Of a DNA stretch of 64,000 nt, positions 53,997-64,000 are shown in pieces. A program made the position numbers and the translations under genes. Under the pieces are notes generated by a model. That model saw only the letters and a list, made by a program, of their open reading frames with translations. It was not told the DNA's origin and did no database searches. The stretch's first letter is position 1, and the number at the start of each line of letters is the position of its first letter. Origin of the DNA: Achatina immaculata (Eukaryota > Mollusca > Gastropoda > Stylommatophora > Achatinidae); the NCBI GenBank assembly GCA_009760885.1, contig CM019712.1:28193816-28257815 (forward strand). The letters are read 5' to 3'.

Positions 53997-56113
53997 CATC
54001 ATCATCATTATCGTCATGTGCCGTGCCTACTGGCGTTGGCTATTATGCTTCTCCAGAGTACCCGATCCTTCATGCAGGCCATCAGTTCAGTTGGTGGTCT
54101 CCTCTCACACCATCCCGTCAGACTGTCCAGTATCATTTCTCTTGGTCTTCCTCTTGATCTTCTTCCTTCTATTTTTCCTGTTGTTATAATATTTTCAATG
54201 CCCCCTCTTTTAATTGCATGTCCTATGAAAGTACATTGTCTCTCTCTTATCTTTTTGACAAGGTTTTTTGTCTCTCCATCTCTTCTCATACATTCTTCAT
54301 TAGTTATTTTTGCTGTCCAGTGGATTAGCAACATTCTTCTAATAAACCACATTTCTGCTGCTTCCAAAGATTTTTGTGCAGACCTGCCTATTGTCCATGA
54401 TTCACTTCCATATAACAAGATAGGTTCAATATAGCATTTTAGGACTCGTTTTCTAACATTCATTGATAAAGATGTGTTAGTTAATATGTTTCTCATTCTC
54501 TGAAATGCAGTCTTTGCTATGCCTATTCTGTTCCTAATTTCTGTTCTGCATTTCCCATCTGAAGTTATTACTGCTCCAAGGTATTTGAATTTCTGCACCT
54601 GCTTTAGAATAGTTCCGTTTAATTTAATACTGCATGCTGGTGGATTCTGTTTCTTAGATATAACCATACTCTCTGTCTTTTTGATGTTCAAAGTAAGGCC
54701 TTTCTGTTCACTTTCTTTGGCGACATTATCCAAGTGATTGTGCAGGTCTTGTTGGTTCTCAGCTATCAGTACTGTGTCGTCAGCATACCGAAGGTTGTTA
54801 ATATTGTGTCCTCCAATTTTTATGCCTGGTTCTGTGATGATTGTTCTTAGAATATTCTCGCTATACAGATAACAAAGGTCTGGAGATAGTACACATCCTT
54901 GTCGCACCCCTTGTTTTATCGGTTGATATTTTCCAATCCTATTTTCAACTCGAACTGCTGCTTCTTGCTGCCAGTATAGATGTTTTACAATACTCAGGTC
55001 TTTTTCGTCTATATTGATGTCTTCAAGCATTTTATTAATTTCATTATGTTTCACCTTGTCAAATGACTTGGTGTAATCAATGAAGCATAAGTAGAGATCT
55101 TTCTGTACTTCTAAAGCTCTTTCTGTTAGTGTTCGTAAAGCATAAATGGCACTGTGTGTTCCCTTTCCTTCAACAAATCCAAACTGTTCATCTGCTATTT
55201 CCATTTTAATCTTTTTCCTTGTTTTTCTCATAAGTATTCTCAGAAGTAGCTTCGTTATGTAACATGAGAGGCTGATAGTCCGGTGGTCGTCACATTCCTT
55301 TGCACCTGGTTTCTTTTGTAGTGCTATAAACGTGGATTTAATCAGGTCACTGGGAATATAACCACTGTTGTAAATGTCATTCAGTAACTTGGTTATTATT
55401 TTTATTCCTGTCTCCTCTAATGCCTCTATTTCTTCTATTGTTATATTATCAGGCCCAGTCGCTTTTCCTTTCTTCATGTGTTTGATGACATCTTTAATTT
55501 CATCTTCAAGTATTGGTGGCCCCTCACAGTTTTCAGTATCTGGTGTTAATTCTGGTCTTTCTCCTCCATATTGTTCACCGATATACTCTGTCCACTTGTC
55601 CACAATGTCTTCTTTTCCCATTAACATTTTACCTTCTTTCGATTTCAGGCATCCTGTGGTATATTGTGTTTTTCTGCCTGTGAGTTCATTAATTCGTTTT
55701 GCATGTATTTGCTGTATTTAATATGTGAGTCTTCTATCTGTCTGCACTGCTCATTTAACCACACTTCTTTTGCTTCTCTGCATTTGCGTCTTATTTCTTT
55801 ATTTATCTTGCTATATTTTTCCTCGTTATTTTTACTCCTCCTCCTCTTGTCCATCAGTCCTAAGATATCGTCTGTCATCCATTTATTTTTAGGGGCTTCT
55901 TTTTTTTGGTGGTATTATCTCCTTAACAGTTTGGTGGATAGAATCTCTTAACATTTCCCATTGTTCATCTATACTATTTATTATTGCTATTGTATTGCAT
56001 CTGTTTGTTATAATAACTTTGTATTGTTCTCGCAGTTCTTGGTCATTTTTAATGTTTAGGGTTCTTAATTCAGTTTGATGTTTCTTACTTTTCTGCCTGC
56101 TTTGTTTTTTTTT
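53997..56113 (-). mobile_element. LINE family C (RTE-like), near-intact reverse transcriptase
   Basis: An uninterrupted minus-strand frame of 537 codons (54014-55627) spans the RT and C-terminal region. Motifs are KKGKATGPDNITIEEIEALE, EQFGFVEGKGTHSAIYALRT, LYLCFIDYTKSFDKVKHNEI, IKQGVRQGCVLSPDLCYLYS, NNLRYADDTVLIAENQQDLH, FKYLGAVITSDGKCRTEIRN and the end ANASRHGT. Upstream codons continue to about 56113 in a second frame (55645-55878). Ten-base duplications CAGAACAAGT at 53987-53996 and 56114-56123 flank it, and the tail is (ATG)n. The endonuclease is missing through 5' truncation, so the copy cannot move autonomously. It appears to be the youngest long LINE here. Confidence 0.93.
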
Positions 56114-57069
56114 CAGAACAAGTAGGAATGTTAATTACTGTCCTGCGGTTCTTAACTACAATATTGTCATTTTGAAAAAAACATCAAGACTGTATTGTGG
56201 TGTAGTGTTTACTACTTAAAGGTTGCCCATAATTTCTAAAAAACAAATTATGCATTTAAAGCACATGGCAACCATACAGATATGAAACCGTTTTTTTCCA
56301 AAGTATTGGGTACGTGGCCTTAATTTTGAAACAGCTGGGGTACGTAGACTTTTATTAGTTGAGAACCACTGGCCTAGAGAATTTATTTCTGCACCCCCCG
56401 GGCCCACCAACCCACCCAATTCCCCCCCCCCAGCTACCCGTGTTGTTTCTCTCTTACTGCTCCACTTTCGCATCCACTGAAATTTCCAGGTGGTACGATC
56501 TCCTGGGAAAATCAAATCAAAGCTATTTTTTACAAGTCTCCGGAGCACTCCCTGTCCTTCTTCATCGTACATCCTACTCCTGTTCCTTATAACATCCCTA
56601 ACACAATTTCTATTCGTCTTCTGGAAATTCAAAACGCTCGCTCTTCTGCGTCTAAGACTCTTTTCTGGCTCGTGCTTTTGTTTTTCGCGCAAATGTGATG
56701 CCTTCATTTACGTCCTGGCTCCGCCCTGTTACAAAGAACTAAAACTAATCAGAGATTACTCAAGAACTGGGTCAGTGTGAGAGGTTGACTAAAGTTAATT
56801 TATAGGCAATCCCCCAGTTAAAAACGTGTTCCATTCCTAAGCCTGTTGGTAAGTCAAATTTGTACGTAAGTCAGAACAGTTAGATTACATATCTAACGTT
56901 GCTATATAGCATACCTTTCTATGCATAAAGCACACACACATCCACACTTACACACACAATACAGAAAATGACGAACCGCTGTGTGAATACAAGCAATGTT
57001 TTGATGCGGGCCTTGAATTACAGCCCGTTTGTTACTACCAACCGTTGCATGTAACTCGTATTGTTAATA
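56114..57069. other. Intergenic; possible MITE end near 56364
   Basis: The segment attagttgagaaccactgg at 56355-56373 resembles the right terminus of the hAT-like MITE family (AAGAACCACTG). The other terminus was not found. C-rich runs lie at about 56390-56435. No gene is supported, although open frames exist on both strands. Confidence 0.4.
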
Positions 57070-57345
57070 TTTTCACGTGACGTGTCCTTTCCAGAACGTT
57101 GTCCCCCTCACAGCCTCCCTGAATGCAGTGCGGTCTAGGGCAAGATGACCAGAGTCTCGCATTGACGCTTTCCTTAATGTCCTGAGTCCACATGCGGGGG
57201 GCGAGCCCTTTTCTCTTATGCTGGGTACTATGCCTTCTACTACCAACCTCTCCAAGCTGTTGTGTCTCTTGATGTGACCGAAGTATCCCAACTTTCTAAT
57301 GTTTATGGGGTTAACGAGCCAGTTTTCTGCCACACTTAATCCCGT
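57070..57345 (-). mobile_element. LINE 3' end, family related to B
   Basis: The minus strand reads AENWLVNPINIRKLGYFGHI, then KRHNSLERLVVEGIVPSIRE and a C-terminus AFREAVRGTTFWKGHVT. The KLGYFGHIKRH and AVR...FWKGH blocks match the plan of family B (KYFGHIKRHDN, REAKFRKGH) but the sequence is clearly different, so it is another RTE-like family. Only the last approximately 275 bp are present. Confidence 0.75.
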
Positions 57346-57384
57346 GTTTAATATAACAGACTTAAGTTAACGGGGATCGCTGGT

Positions 57385-57725
57385 TAATAAGGAATGTTAG
57401 AGAAGATGTAAGCAAAAATATTAGGATGTCGTAACAATTGTAGGTTACGAAAACCAGAGATTAGATATGCTGATGACACAGTATTACTGTCTACAACATA
57501 AAAAGATATGGAAAAACTAATTATGTCAGTCCGTAAGAACAGCGAAGAGCACATTCTTTATCTTAATGCGAAGAAAACTAAATTGATGACAACTAATAAA
57601 ACAAACAAGGCAGCTGAAATATATATATATATATAAATGAGGAAATTTGAAGAGGTGGGGAGTTTTGAATATCTTAGATCACTTCTTAATAATAATGGAG
57701 ATACAATGAGGGCTATTAACAAACT
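57385..57725 (+). mobile_element. LINE family B fragment
   Basis: It runs from NVREDV.KNI (57393) through an RYADDTVLLST block (57460) and EKLIMSVRKNSEE to SFEYLRSLLNNNGDTMRAI (57660-57715). A (TA)n run at about 57620-57636 interrupts the frame at the same place as in the copy at 5695. It breaks off in the RT thumb region. Confidence 0.75.
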
Positions 57726-57936
57726 ACCTGTTTATCAAAATAAACTGCACATTCTTGATATTGTCACAGAAATACATGTACTTCATCGTTGTGTATCTGA
57801 ACAATCTCGCTGTAGCCATGTTCTCAAGTCTTCTGAATCTGTCAGAAAATGTGATTAAATAAAAATGTCTTACAAGCAATATTTCTACTTTTTTTAATTT
57901 TGTACTTTTCAGTTGTAGTTGTATGTGTAGTCCGGT

Positions 57937-57940
57937 CTCC

Positions 57941-57976
<36 letters not shown>

Positions 57977-58320
57977 TATCTGTCTCCCTTACTTCCCCTC
58001 CTCTCTCTCCCTTCTCTCTATCTCTCTCACTCTCCTATATTTTCTGTCTTCAGAACTTCAATATATGTTTTCATTTATCAGAATTCTCTATTTCTCTCAC
58101 CTTCTCTCTCTCTTTCCTACTCTCTCTTTCTTTGCCTCTCTTTTATCCTCTCTTTCCTCCTCTATCTTTCTCTGTCCCTCTTTTATCCTCTCTTTCCTCC
58201 TCGCTCTTTCTCTGTCTCTCTTTTATCCCCTCTTTCCTCCTCGCTCTTTCTCTGTCTCTCTTTTATCCTCCCTTTCCTCCTCTCTGTTTCTGTCTCTCCC
58301 TCCTCTCTCTCTCTCTCACT
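57937..58320 (+). repeat. CT-rich low-complexity tract
   Basis: Polypyrimidine sequence of (CT)n, (TTTC)n and a loose repeat tctttcctcctc(g/t)ctctttctctgtctctcttttatcc (about 50 bp, several copies at 58130-58290). Serine/leucine-rich open frames over it are not credible genes. Confidence 0.85.
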
Positions 58321-58379
58321 GGTGCAATTTTTTGTTGGGTAGGTAGCCATTTATATGTGTATGTGGTTAGTCATTTTTA

Positions 58380-58545
58380 TGTGTATGTAGTTACTTTATT
58401 ATTAATTATGTTGGTTATATGAACAGCATATTTGTAGAATGTCTGGAACAGAGTGAAAGTTGTATGATAAAGGGTAGAATGTCAGACGGGCCTACATGCC
58501 CAATTCTTAACCCTTTTAAAATAATAATCAATCAATAAATCAATC
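58380..58545 (+). mobile_element. 3' end of a CR1-type LINE (second subfamily)
   Basis: The sequence gaacagcatatttgtagaatg, gataaagggtagaatgtcag, acgggcctacatgcccaatt ends in aataatcaatcaataaatcaatc. It matches 22248-22452. It is 5'-truncated, with an (AATC)n tail. Confidence 0.75.
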
Positions 58546-58927
58546 CCGCTTTCACCTATAACTTTTCTCTTTTCAGAACTTCAGTATATGTTTTCATTTC
58601 TCAATTCCTGCCTGTCTTTATCCAGTTGTTTACTTTTTCCGTACATAAAAAAAACAATGTAACATGTTTCTACATATTCTTTTCTTTTGTGCTAAATTTA
58701 TAGTATATGTACATATATAAATGTTTGTAAATTCAATGATACAAATCCCATTAAATATCTCCGTATGTCAGCCTATGGTTGTATTTGTCTGAAGGCTCTG
58801 TAAAATGTGTTTGGTGCAAGTTTACATATTATCAATATTGAGAGGAATATTTTCAAAGATGATTTACCAACCAGCACTTCCTTTGGCATGTACTACAGTT
58901 CTAGAGGCGAATTTAACTCTCTCAATG

Positions 58928-60195
58928 GCCCACCAGTAAAATTCTGTTAAAAATCATAATGGGTAGACTTCAAAAGAATATAGAAGACAAACTCAATATG
59001 GTCCAAGCTGGTTTCAGGCAAGGAAGAGGATCAAGAGATCATATATTCAATCTAAGATTAATAATAGAGAAATGCAGAGAGTTTAATGTGAATCTATATT
59101 TAACCTTGATAGACTACTCAAAGACATTTGATTGTGTACAACACCAGAAACTCTGGGTAATAATGGAAAAAATGGAATTTCCACCACATTTGATACAATT
59201 AACATCACTGCCGTATCTAGACTAACAAGCAGCAGTAAGAATAAATGGTGAAACAGCATTTTGGTTTGACATAAAACAAGGGGTCCGTCAGGGTTGCATA
59301 TTGTCATCTGACTTATTTAACTTGTGTACTGAAAATATAATGAGGAATGTTAGAGAAGATGTAGACAAAGAATATTACGATGCCATAACAATTGGAGGTT
59401 ATGGAATACAAGAGATTAGATATGCTGATAACACAGTATTACTGTCCACAACATAAAAAGGAATAGAAAAAATAATTATGTCAGTCCATAAGAACAGCGA
59501 AGAGCAAAACCTCATTCTTAATGCAAAAAAAAAACTAAATTGATGACACCTGACAAAACAAACAAGGCAGCTGAAATATGTATCAATGAGGAAAAACTGG
59601 AAGAAGTAGAGAATTTTGAATATCTTGGATCACTACTAACTAATAATGGAGATACAATGAAGGAAATTAAAAGAAGGACATCTATCGCTCTTCAGAAAGT
59701 AAAACAACTAAAGAATCTGTGGAGAGGAGCAGACAGAACCACAAAAATAAGATTTTTAAGGGCATCCATCTTTCCTATCGCAAATATGCATATGAGACCT
59801 GGACACTTAACAAAACAGCTGTGAAACACATAAAAGCCTTTGAGTGTAAATGCTACAGAAGAGTTTTTCAAATACCATGGACACAGAAAAGAACAAATAT
59901 ATCTATACTACAAGAACTTAATACTGAAGAAGGCTGGCTAGTAAAGAGGATTAAAGAGAGAAACTTAAATATTTTGGACACATTAAATGTCATGATAATC
60001 TAGAGCAGACCATCTTGGAAGGATACATAATGGAAAAAGAAAGAGAGGAAGACGAAGGCTAAGATGGCTGTAAGACATCGTTGATGATCTGCAAATGGAT
60101 GCATCAGCAGCAGGCCATCTTGCTCACAACTGAGAGGCCTTCAGGAGTGCTGTTAGGGAGGCAAAGTTCCGCAAGGGACATGCAAATGAGTGAAT
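58928..60195 (+). mobile_element. LINE family B, 5'-truncated
   Basis: It begins in the RT (SKILLKIIMGRLQKNIEDKL near 58938) and continues through QAGFRQGRGSRDHIFNLRLI, YLTLIDYSKTFDCVQHQKLW, a GVRQGCILS block (59280) and RYADNTVLLST (59420). The C-terminus is at 59540-60003 (FEYLGSLLTNNGDTMKEIKR, TTKIRFLRASIFPIAN). The end is AAGGGACATGCAAATGAGTG. The RT active-site box reads YADN rather than YADD. Frames are broken by stops and indels. Confidence 0.85.
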
Positions 60196-61284
60196 GACAT
60201 TGAGCCACCAACCCAGGTTCCCCCTCCCTTGGCTTATTGTATGCTAACTGTGTATAAATCAGCCCAAGCATTACAATTAATACAACAATACTTTCTAATC
60301 CTATTTTTGTGGTTCTGTCTGCTCCTCTCATAAAATAAAACTGAGCCATACATTTGGCAAATTCTGCACCATCAAGTTAGTTTTAGGGCAGTTGTCGCCA
60401 CACTTAACACTTCTACCAAGCTTCAGAGGTCAGAGATTGTTGACATGGAGGAAACTTCACATAAATAACAGTTGCTGCAGTTATAAGAAAGATATATAGG
60501 GAAATCTTGCAAGCGGAAGAAGAAAGTAATGGAGAAAGTAATAAAGTGTTAACTCCAAACCTTACATGACATGTTCAAAGCGCCTTCCAAAACAATAAAA
60601 ATAACTGTCTGTGCACAGCCTTACTCTATGGCTGGAATTTCACAGTTTTAAACTTCATGAATAAAAAAAAAAAGAGTTATCACATCAGTTTCTGGTTAAA
60701 CTTTGCAACGGTACTTTTTATTTTCTTATAAAAGTTGCGTGTGTCAAGGATGCTGTCTAATAGTTTAAAAGGTAAATAGATAAATGGATAAGAAATATGA
60801 ACACAAGAAAATGTATAATCATTCAACATGCAGTATAATTAAGTACACCTGCCAGCAGACATTCAGTCACACAGCTAAAGCACATACATGTAGTCAGTAC
60901 TTCCAGATAAAGACAGCAGGATAGAATGTACACGATCACACACGACAGATCTTGCTTTAGTAGCACAAGAATGGGATTATATAGTAAGACTCACACTACT
61001 AACTGATTCAAATCACAGGAAAATATTGTGCACAACGAGGAAGTTGAAAAAAAAGCTCACAGCAGGGCGAAAAAAAAGTTAAAAGAATTCTTCAGAACTT
61101 GTCCATTGCGCATGACCGAAAACCTGTAAGTTTCAGCGTCTACAGCCCCCGAGGACTGAATGAACAGTACTTTTACCAGTTCATCTTCTTCAACAATGGA
61201 TAAGAAGCTAAGAGAGATTTGAAATACCATATTACAATGACTCGTTCATTGAAGGTAAAACTCGACAAATAGATTGCGTTTCCA
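60196..61284. other. Intergenic; short inverted LINE B piece at 60288-60330
   Basis: The sequence tttctaatcctatttttgtggttctgtctgctcctctc is split here as tttctaatcctatttttgtg and gttctgtctgctcctctc, and is the complement of LINE B 59727-59757. The remainder shows no gene. Confidence 0.45.
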
Positions 61285-61712
61285 ATTAATAGCTTGGAGA
61301 TTGAGAACAGACGTATGCTAGCGTTCCTTTTAAGAGCTTCGAAGCTGAGAACAAATGTATGGTAGTGTTCCTCTAAATAGACACATAACAAATTTATGGT
61401 AGTGTTCCTCTTAATAGACACAGAACAAACTTATGTTAGTGTTCCTCTTAATAGGCTGGAGACTGAGATCAAACTTATGGTAGTGTTCCTCTTAATGGCC
61501 TGGAGACAGAACAAACTTATGATAGAGTTCCTCTTAATAACCTGGAGACAGAGAACAAACATCAGTTAGTGTTCATCTTAATAGCTTCGGAACACAGAAC
61601 AAACTTATGATAGTGTTCGTCTTAATAGGTTGAAGACAGAGAACAAACTTAAGTTAGTGTTCATCTTAATAGCCTGGAGACAGAGAGCAAACTTATGGTA
61701 GTGTTCCTCCAC
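61285..61712 (+). repeat. Imperfect tandem repeat, period about 42-47 bp, about ten copies
   Basis: The unit is of the type TTCCTCTTAATAGCCTGGAG, ACAGAGAACAAACTTATGGT, AGTG, with considerable divergence and small length changes between copies. The last copy ends gttcctccactttag. No coding support. Confidence 0.85.
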
Positions 61713-63534
61713 TTTAGTTTTACCTCCAGTGGGGGATGGAAAAAACAAAAGTGACAGACGTATCACTGACAGTGGGAGTTGTAGGACTAAAAGTGAGAGA
61801 CGTACTGTTAGCAATGAAAGAAGCATACTCTAACAATGTCAAACATTGAAGCTGTTCATGTTTTTTCTAGTTACAATCGAAATATTTTGAATTGATTTTG
61901 TGTATTTGCCAACTTCTGGTAATACGCAGTTCTACTTAGTGCGTTGTGTTTATTTCAATGTACAACGCTCAGCAACATTATCCTTTCTGTAGGGGACTAA
62001 TTGTCGTGTTTATGGCAATAAATGTTAATTTCTGCCTAGTTTATACATGTATGAATGATACTTTCTAGCCACAGATACTTTGCTGTCAAACAGCGTGGGG
62101 AATGTTAATGTTATTAAACTAATTGCCCCTGTCAAGATACTGTTGATTTAGTTACCCGCAGTTTTGTTGGTTGTTTTTTACTTACGTAAGACTATTCTGG
62201 ATGAGAATAAAACAGATCTGTGACTCATGGCTTATGAATTAGTATTCGTGTATTACTGAACACTAAACACGTGTCTGAACTGTACTACGCTAGTATGTGT
62301 ATATGTGTGTGTGTATGTGTGTGTGCAGCTACCATATTGAATACTGAACTGAGTATTCTTCATTTGCTGTTACAGACGTCACTATCTACTGAGCAGATTT
62401 TCTTGACTGCTACACAAGCGACACAACAGACGTCACATTGTTATACACCGTGTAGCACACGAAAACCCAGGACGACAACCATTACATATCTGTACACGAA
62501 CATGACCAGTTACATGTAATCAACTCACTCAACACCACAGCTGACACTCAACATGAATCCAGTTATCACAGTATTCAACAGGTACAAAAATCACAAAAGT
62601 TTAATGATGAATTCTCATTTGTTAAATGCGTGTTGTAAATGGGTGTGGGTGTAAACTGATGGAACCAATTACCATAAAGATAGGAAAACTGTCAGGGCGA
62701 TCAGCATCGCCACTGGACCTTCACTAGCATACATAATCAAAATAAATATACTAATCTCATGTATACTGATAATCTTCAAACACAACCTTCCAACACAGAA
62801 TCACAATGTTGTCCTAAAAAGGATAATCAAACCTACAACACTGCATAATAAACTTTACAAACGTTTGCCCTAAAAAGAACAATCAACTGGAACAAACTAG
62901 ATTCTGACCTAAACACACATTTGCCCTAACAAGGACAATCAACTACAAAACTTACATGACGAACCAAGTCGTAACAAACATCTTTTTAGAAAAAAACTCA
63001 CACATGAGCTGTCTCTACAACACTCAGACAGAAAACTAGCCCTTACTTACATCCCGCCACTCAGATCATGTGACTGAGTTCTCCGTTGGAACACCTTAGA
63101 TACTTTTTCCTTGTTAGTATAAACAGGTGAGTTATGGTCTATAACTGTTTGACCACAACAACAGGGTTTCTCCAAAAAGTATGAAACAGTTACAGTTAAC
63201 AATAATGGTTACATTTTTGTAATAACATTTATGGTTAAATAAATGAAAGTGGTTTTCATCTGTTCGATCATATGTTACGCGTTGATTACATGCGCTATAA
63301 AAATTGTAAAAAAGAATTGATTTTGCAGAATATACTGAAATTATGGGGAGATAAGAAGTTTATTCAAAGCGTAGAATATTCTATCATGATTACCTACTAT
63401 AAAATTGACTAGAAAGAATTGTCCACTGTTAATAATATCTCATATCTGAAGAAAAAGAAACAACGAAAAAATATAGTACTCTATATTTATAGAGCAAAAC
63501 AGAGCTATTTCTCTTTACAAACTGAATAAGGAGA
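61713..63534. other. Intergenic, no gene supported
   Basis: A loose repeat of tgccctaa(a/c)aaggacaatcaac occurs at about 62812, 62868 and 62918. A (TG)n-like run occurs at about 62296-62326. An open frame near 62391-62519 follows a possible acceptor (ttgctgttacag) but has no recognisable domain. I see nothing else. Confidence 0.45.
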
Positions 63535-63837
63535 GAAATGGGAGATGGAGAGATTCAGAAAGAGAGGAAGAAAGAAAGAAAGAGAAATAGAGAACTGAAA
63601 GAAGAAAAGAGAAAGAGAAAGTGAGAGGCAAAGAGAAAAAGAAAAGTAGACAGAAAGAAAGCATAAATAGAGAGAGAGAAAGATAGAGAGATAACGAAAT
63701 AAAGAGAATAAGAGAAACATAAATGTAAAGAATAAATGTAAGTAAAAAGAGAGAAAGACAGAAAGAGAGAACTACAGAAAGAGAAAAATACAGAGAATGA
63801 GACACATAAAATAGAGAAATACGGAGAATAGATATAC

Positions 63838-63895
<58 letters not shown>

Positions 63896-63960
63896 TTATA
63901 AGAAAGTAAAAGAGGAAGAAAGAGAGCGAAAAGAAAGTGAGAGGGCGATATAAAGAAAAA
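63535..63960 (+). repeat. GA-rich polypurine tract with (GA)n core
   Basis: About 420 bases of nearly pure purine sequence include an uninterrupted (AG)n run of roughly 26 units at 63841-63893. This could be a very degenerate tail of a LINE A insertion, but no family A terminus (CCTTAAGTGCCCAGGG or complement) is seen beside it. Confidence 0.85.
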
Positions 63961-64000
63961 TACATTTGACTTTTGAATTTTCCAGTCAGTAGCATGTTCT

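Noticed and set aside
57900..58346. Ser/Leu-rich open frames of 139-148 codons
   Set aside because: Low-complexity CT tract; open frames are expected because CT-only sequence has no stop codons.
62391..62519. Possible terminal exon after ttgctgttacag, encoding a Thr-rich tail
   Set aside because: No upstream exons, domain or poly(A) context link it to a gene; a Thr-rich 43-codon stretch is weak evidence.
63505..63995. Minus-strand Ser/Leu/Phe-rich frames at the right edge
   Set aside because: They are translations of a polypurine tract with a (GA)n core, not genes.

Overview
The window looks like non-coding-rich, AT-rich genomic DNA of an invertebrate animal. I would guess a mollusc, probably a gastropod. 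The basis is a secreted fibrinogen-related (FReD) protein gene with small symmetric exons, introns of many kilobases, and a dense mix of RTE-like LINEs, a CR1/L2-like LINE, mariner/Tc1 transposons and minisatellites. The phylum is inferred from gene style only. No bacterial operons, CRISPR arrays or tRNA genes were seen.

One host gene can be supported. It runs on the + strand from before the window to a poly(A) signal near 48052. I recognise eleven exons: 1659-1784, 2239-2262, 5509-5619, 19295-19534, 28912-29031, six 9-nucleotide microexons (37218, 39033, 40309, 41758, 43992 and 45616) and a last exon from 47121 that encodes a complete fibrinogen C-terminal domain (stop 47735-47737). Every internal exon is phase 1-1, so any of them can be skipped or duplicated without a frameshift. 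The predicted product has cysteine-rich modules at the N-terminal side, a short Pro/Thr/Ala hinge built three residues at a time by the microexons, and a C-terminal fibrinogen-like head. The signal-peptide exon is not visible and presumably lies upstream.

The most striking structure is the microexon array at 37.1-45.7 kb. It holds six tandem copies of a degenerate unit made of a (GAA)n-type purine tract, a short pyrimidine-rich acceptor, a 9-nt exon and GTRAGA donor. The units alternate between coding A-V/A-P and coding E-T-T, and the last codes V-I-P. A second gene-related surprise is an antisense relic of the 19.3 kb exon at about 8.3 kb, which has lost a cysteine.

The introns and the 3' flank are filled with repeats. 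At least four RTE-like LINE families (called A, B, C and D here) occur. Each has its own microsatellite 3' tail: (GA)n, (GAAT)n, (ATG)n and (GATAA)n. Nesting with readable target-site duplications allows relative dating: C in D, with D and A in a 42-bp minisatellite (8.8-16.1 kb), and two A copies plus a CR1-type tail inside one B (21.1-27.3 kb). A CR1/L2-like LINE with an esterase-type ORF1 (29.6-33.0 kb), mariners (27.5, 33.0 and 48.4 kb), a Tc1-like element (7.1 kb), an antisense 18S rRNA fragment fused to a LINE (34.8-36.9 kb) and hAT-like MITEs complete the set.

Downstream of the gene (48-64 kb) I see no convincing host gene. That stretch holds a mariner, a 42-bp minisatellite (52.2-52.9 kb), eight near-perfect 65-bp repeats (53.3-53.8 kb), a nearly intact LINE C (54.0-56.1 kb), several LINE B pieces, a 45-bp-class tandem repeat (61.3-61.7 kb) and long CT or GA tracts.
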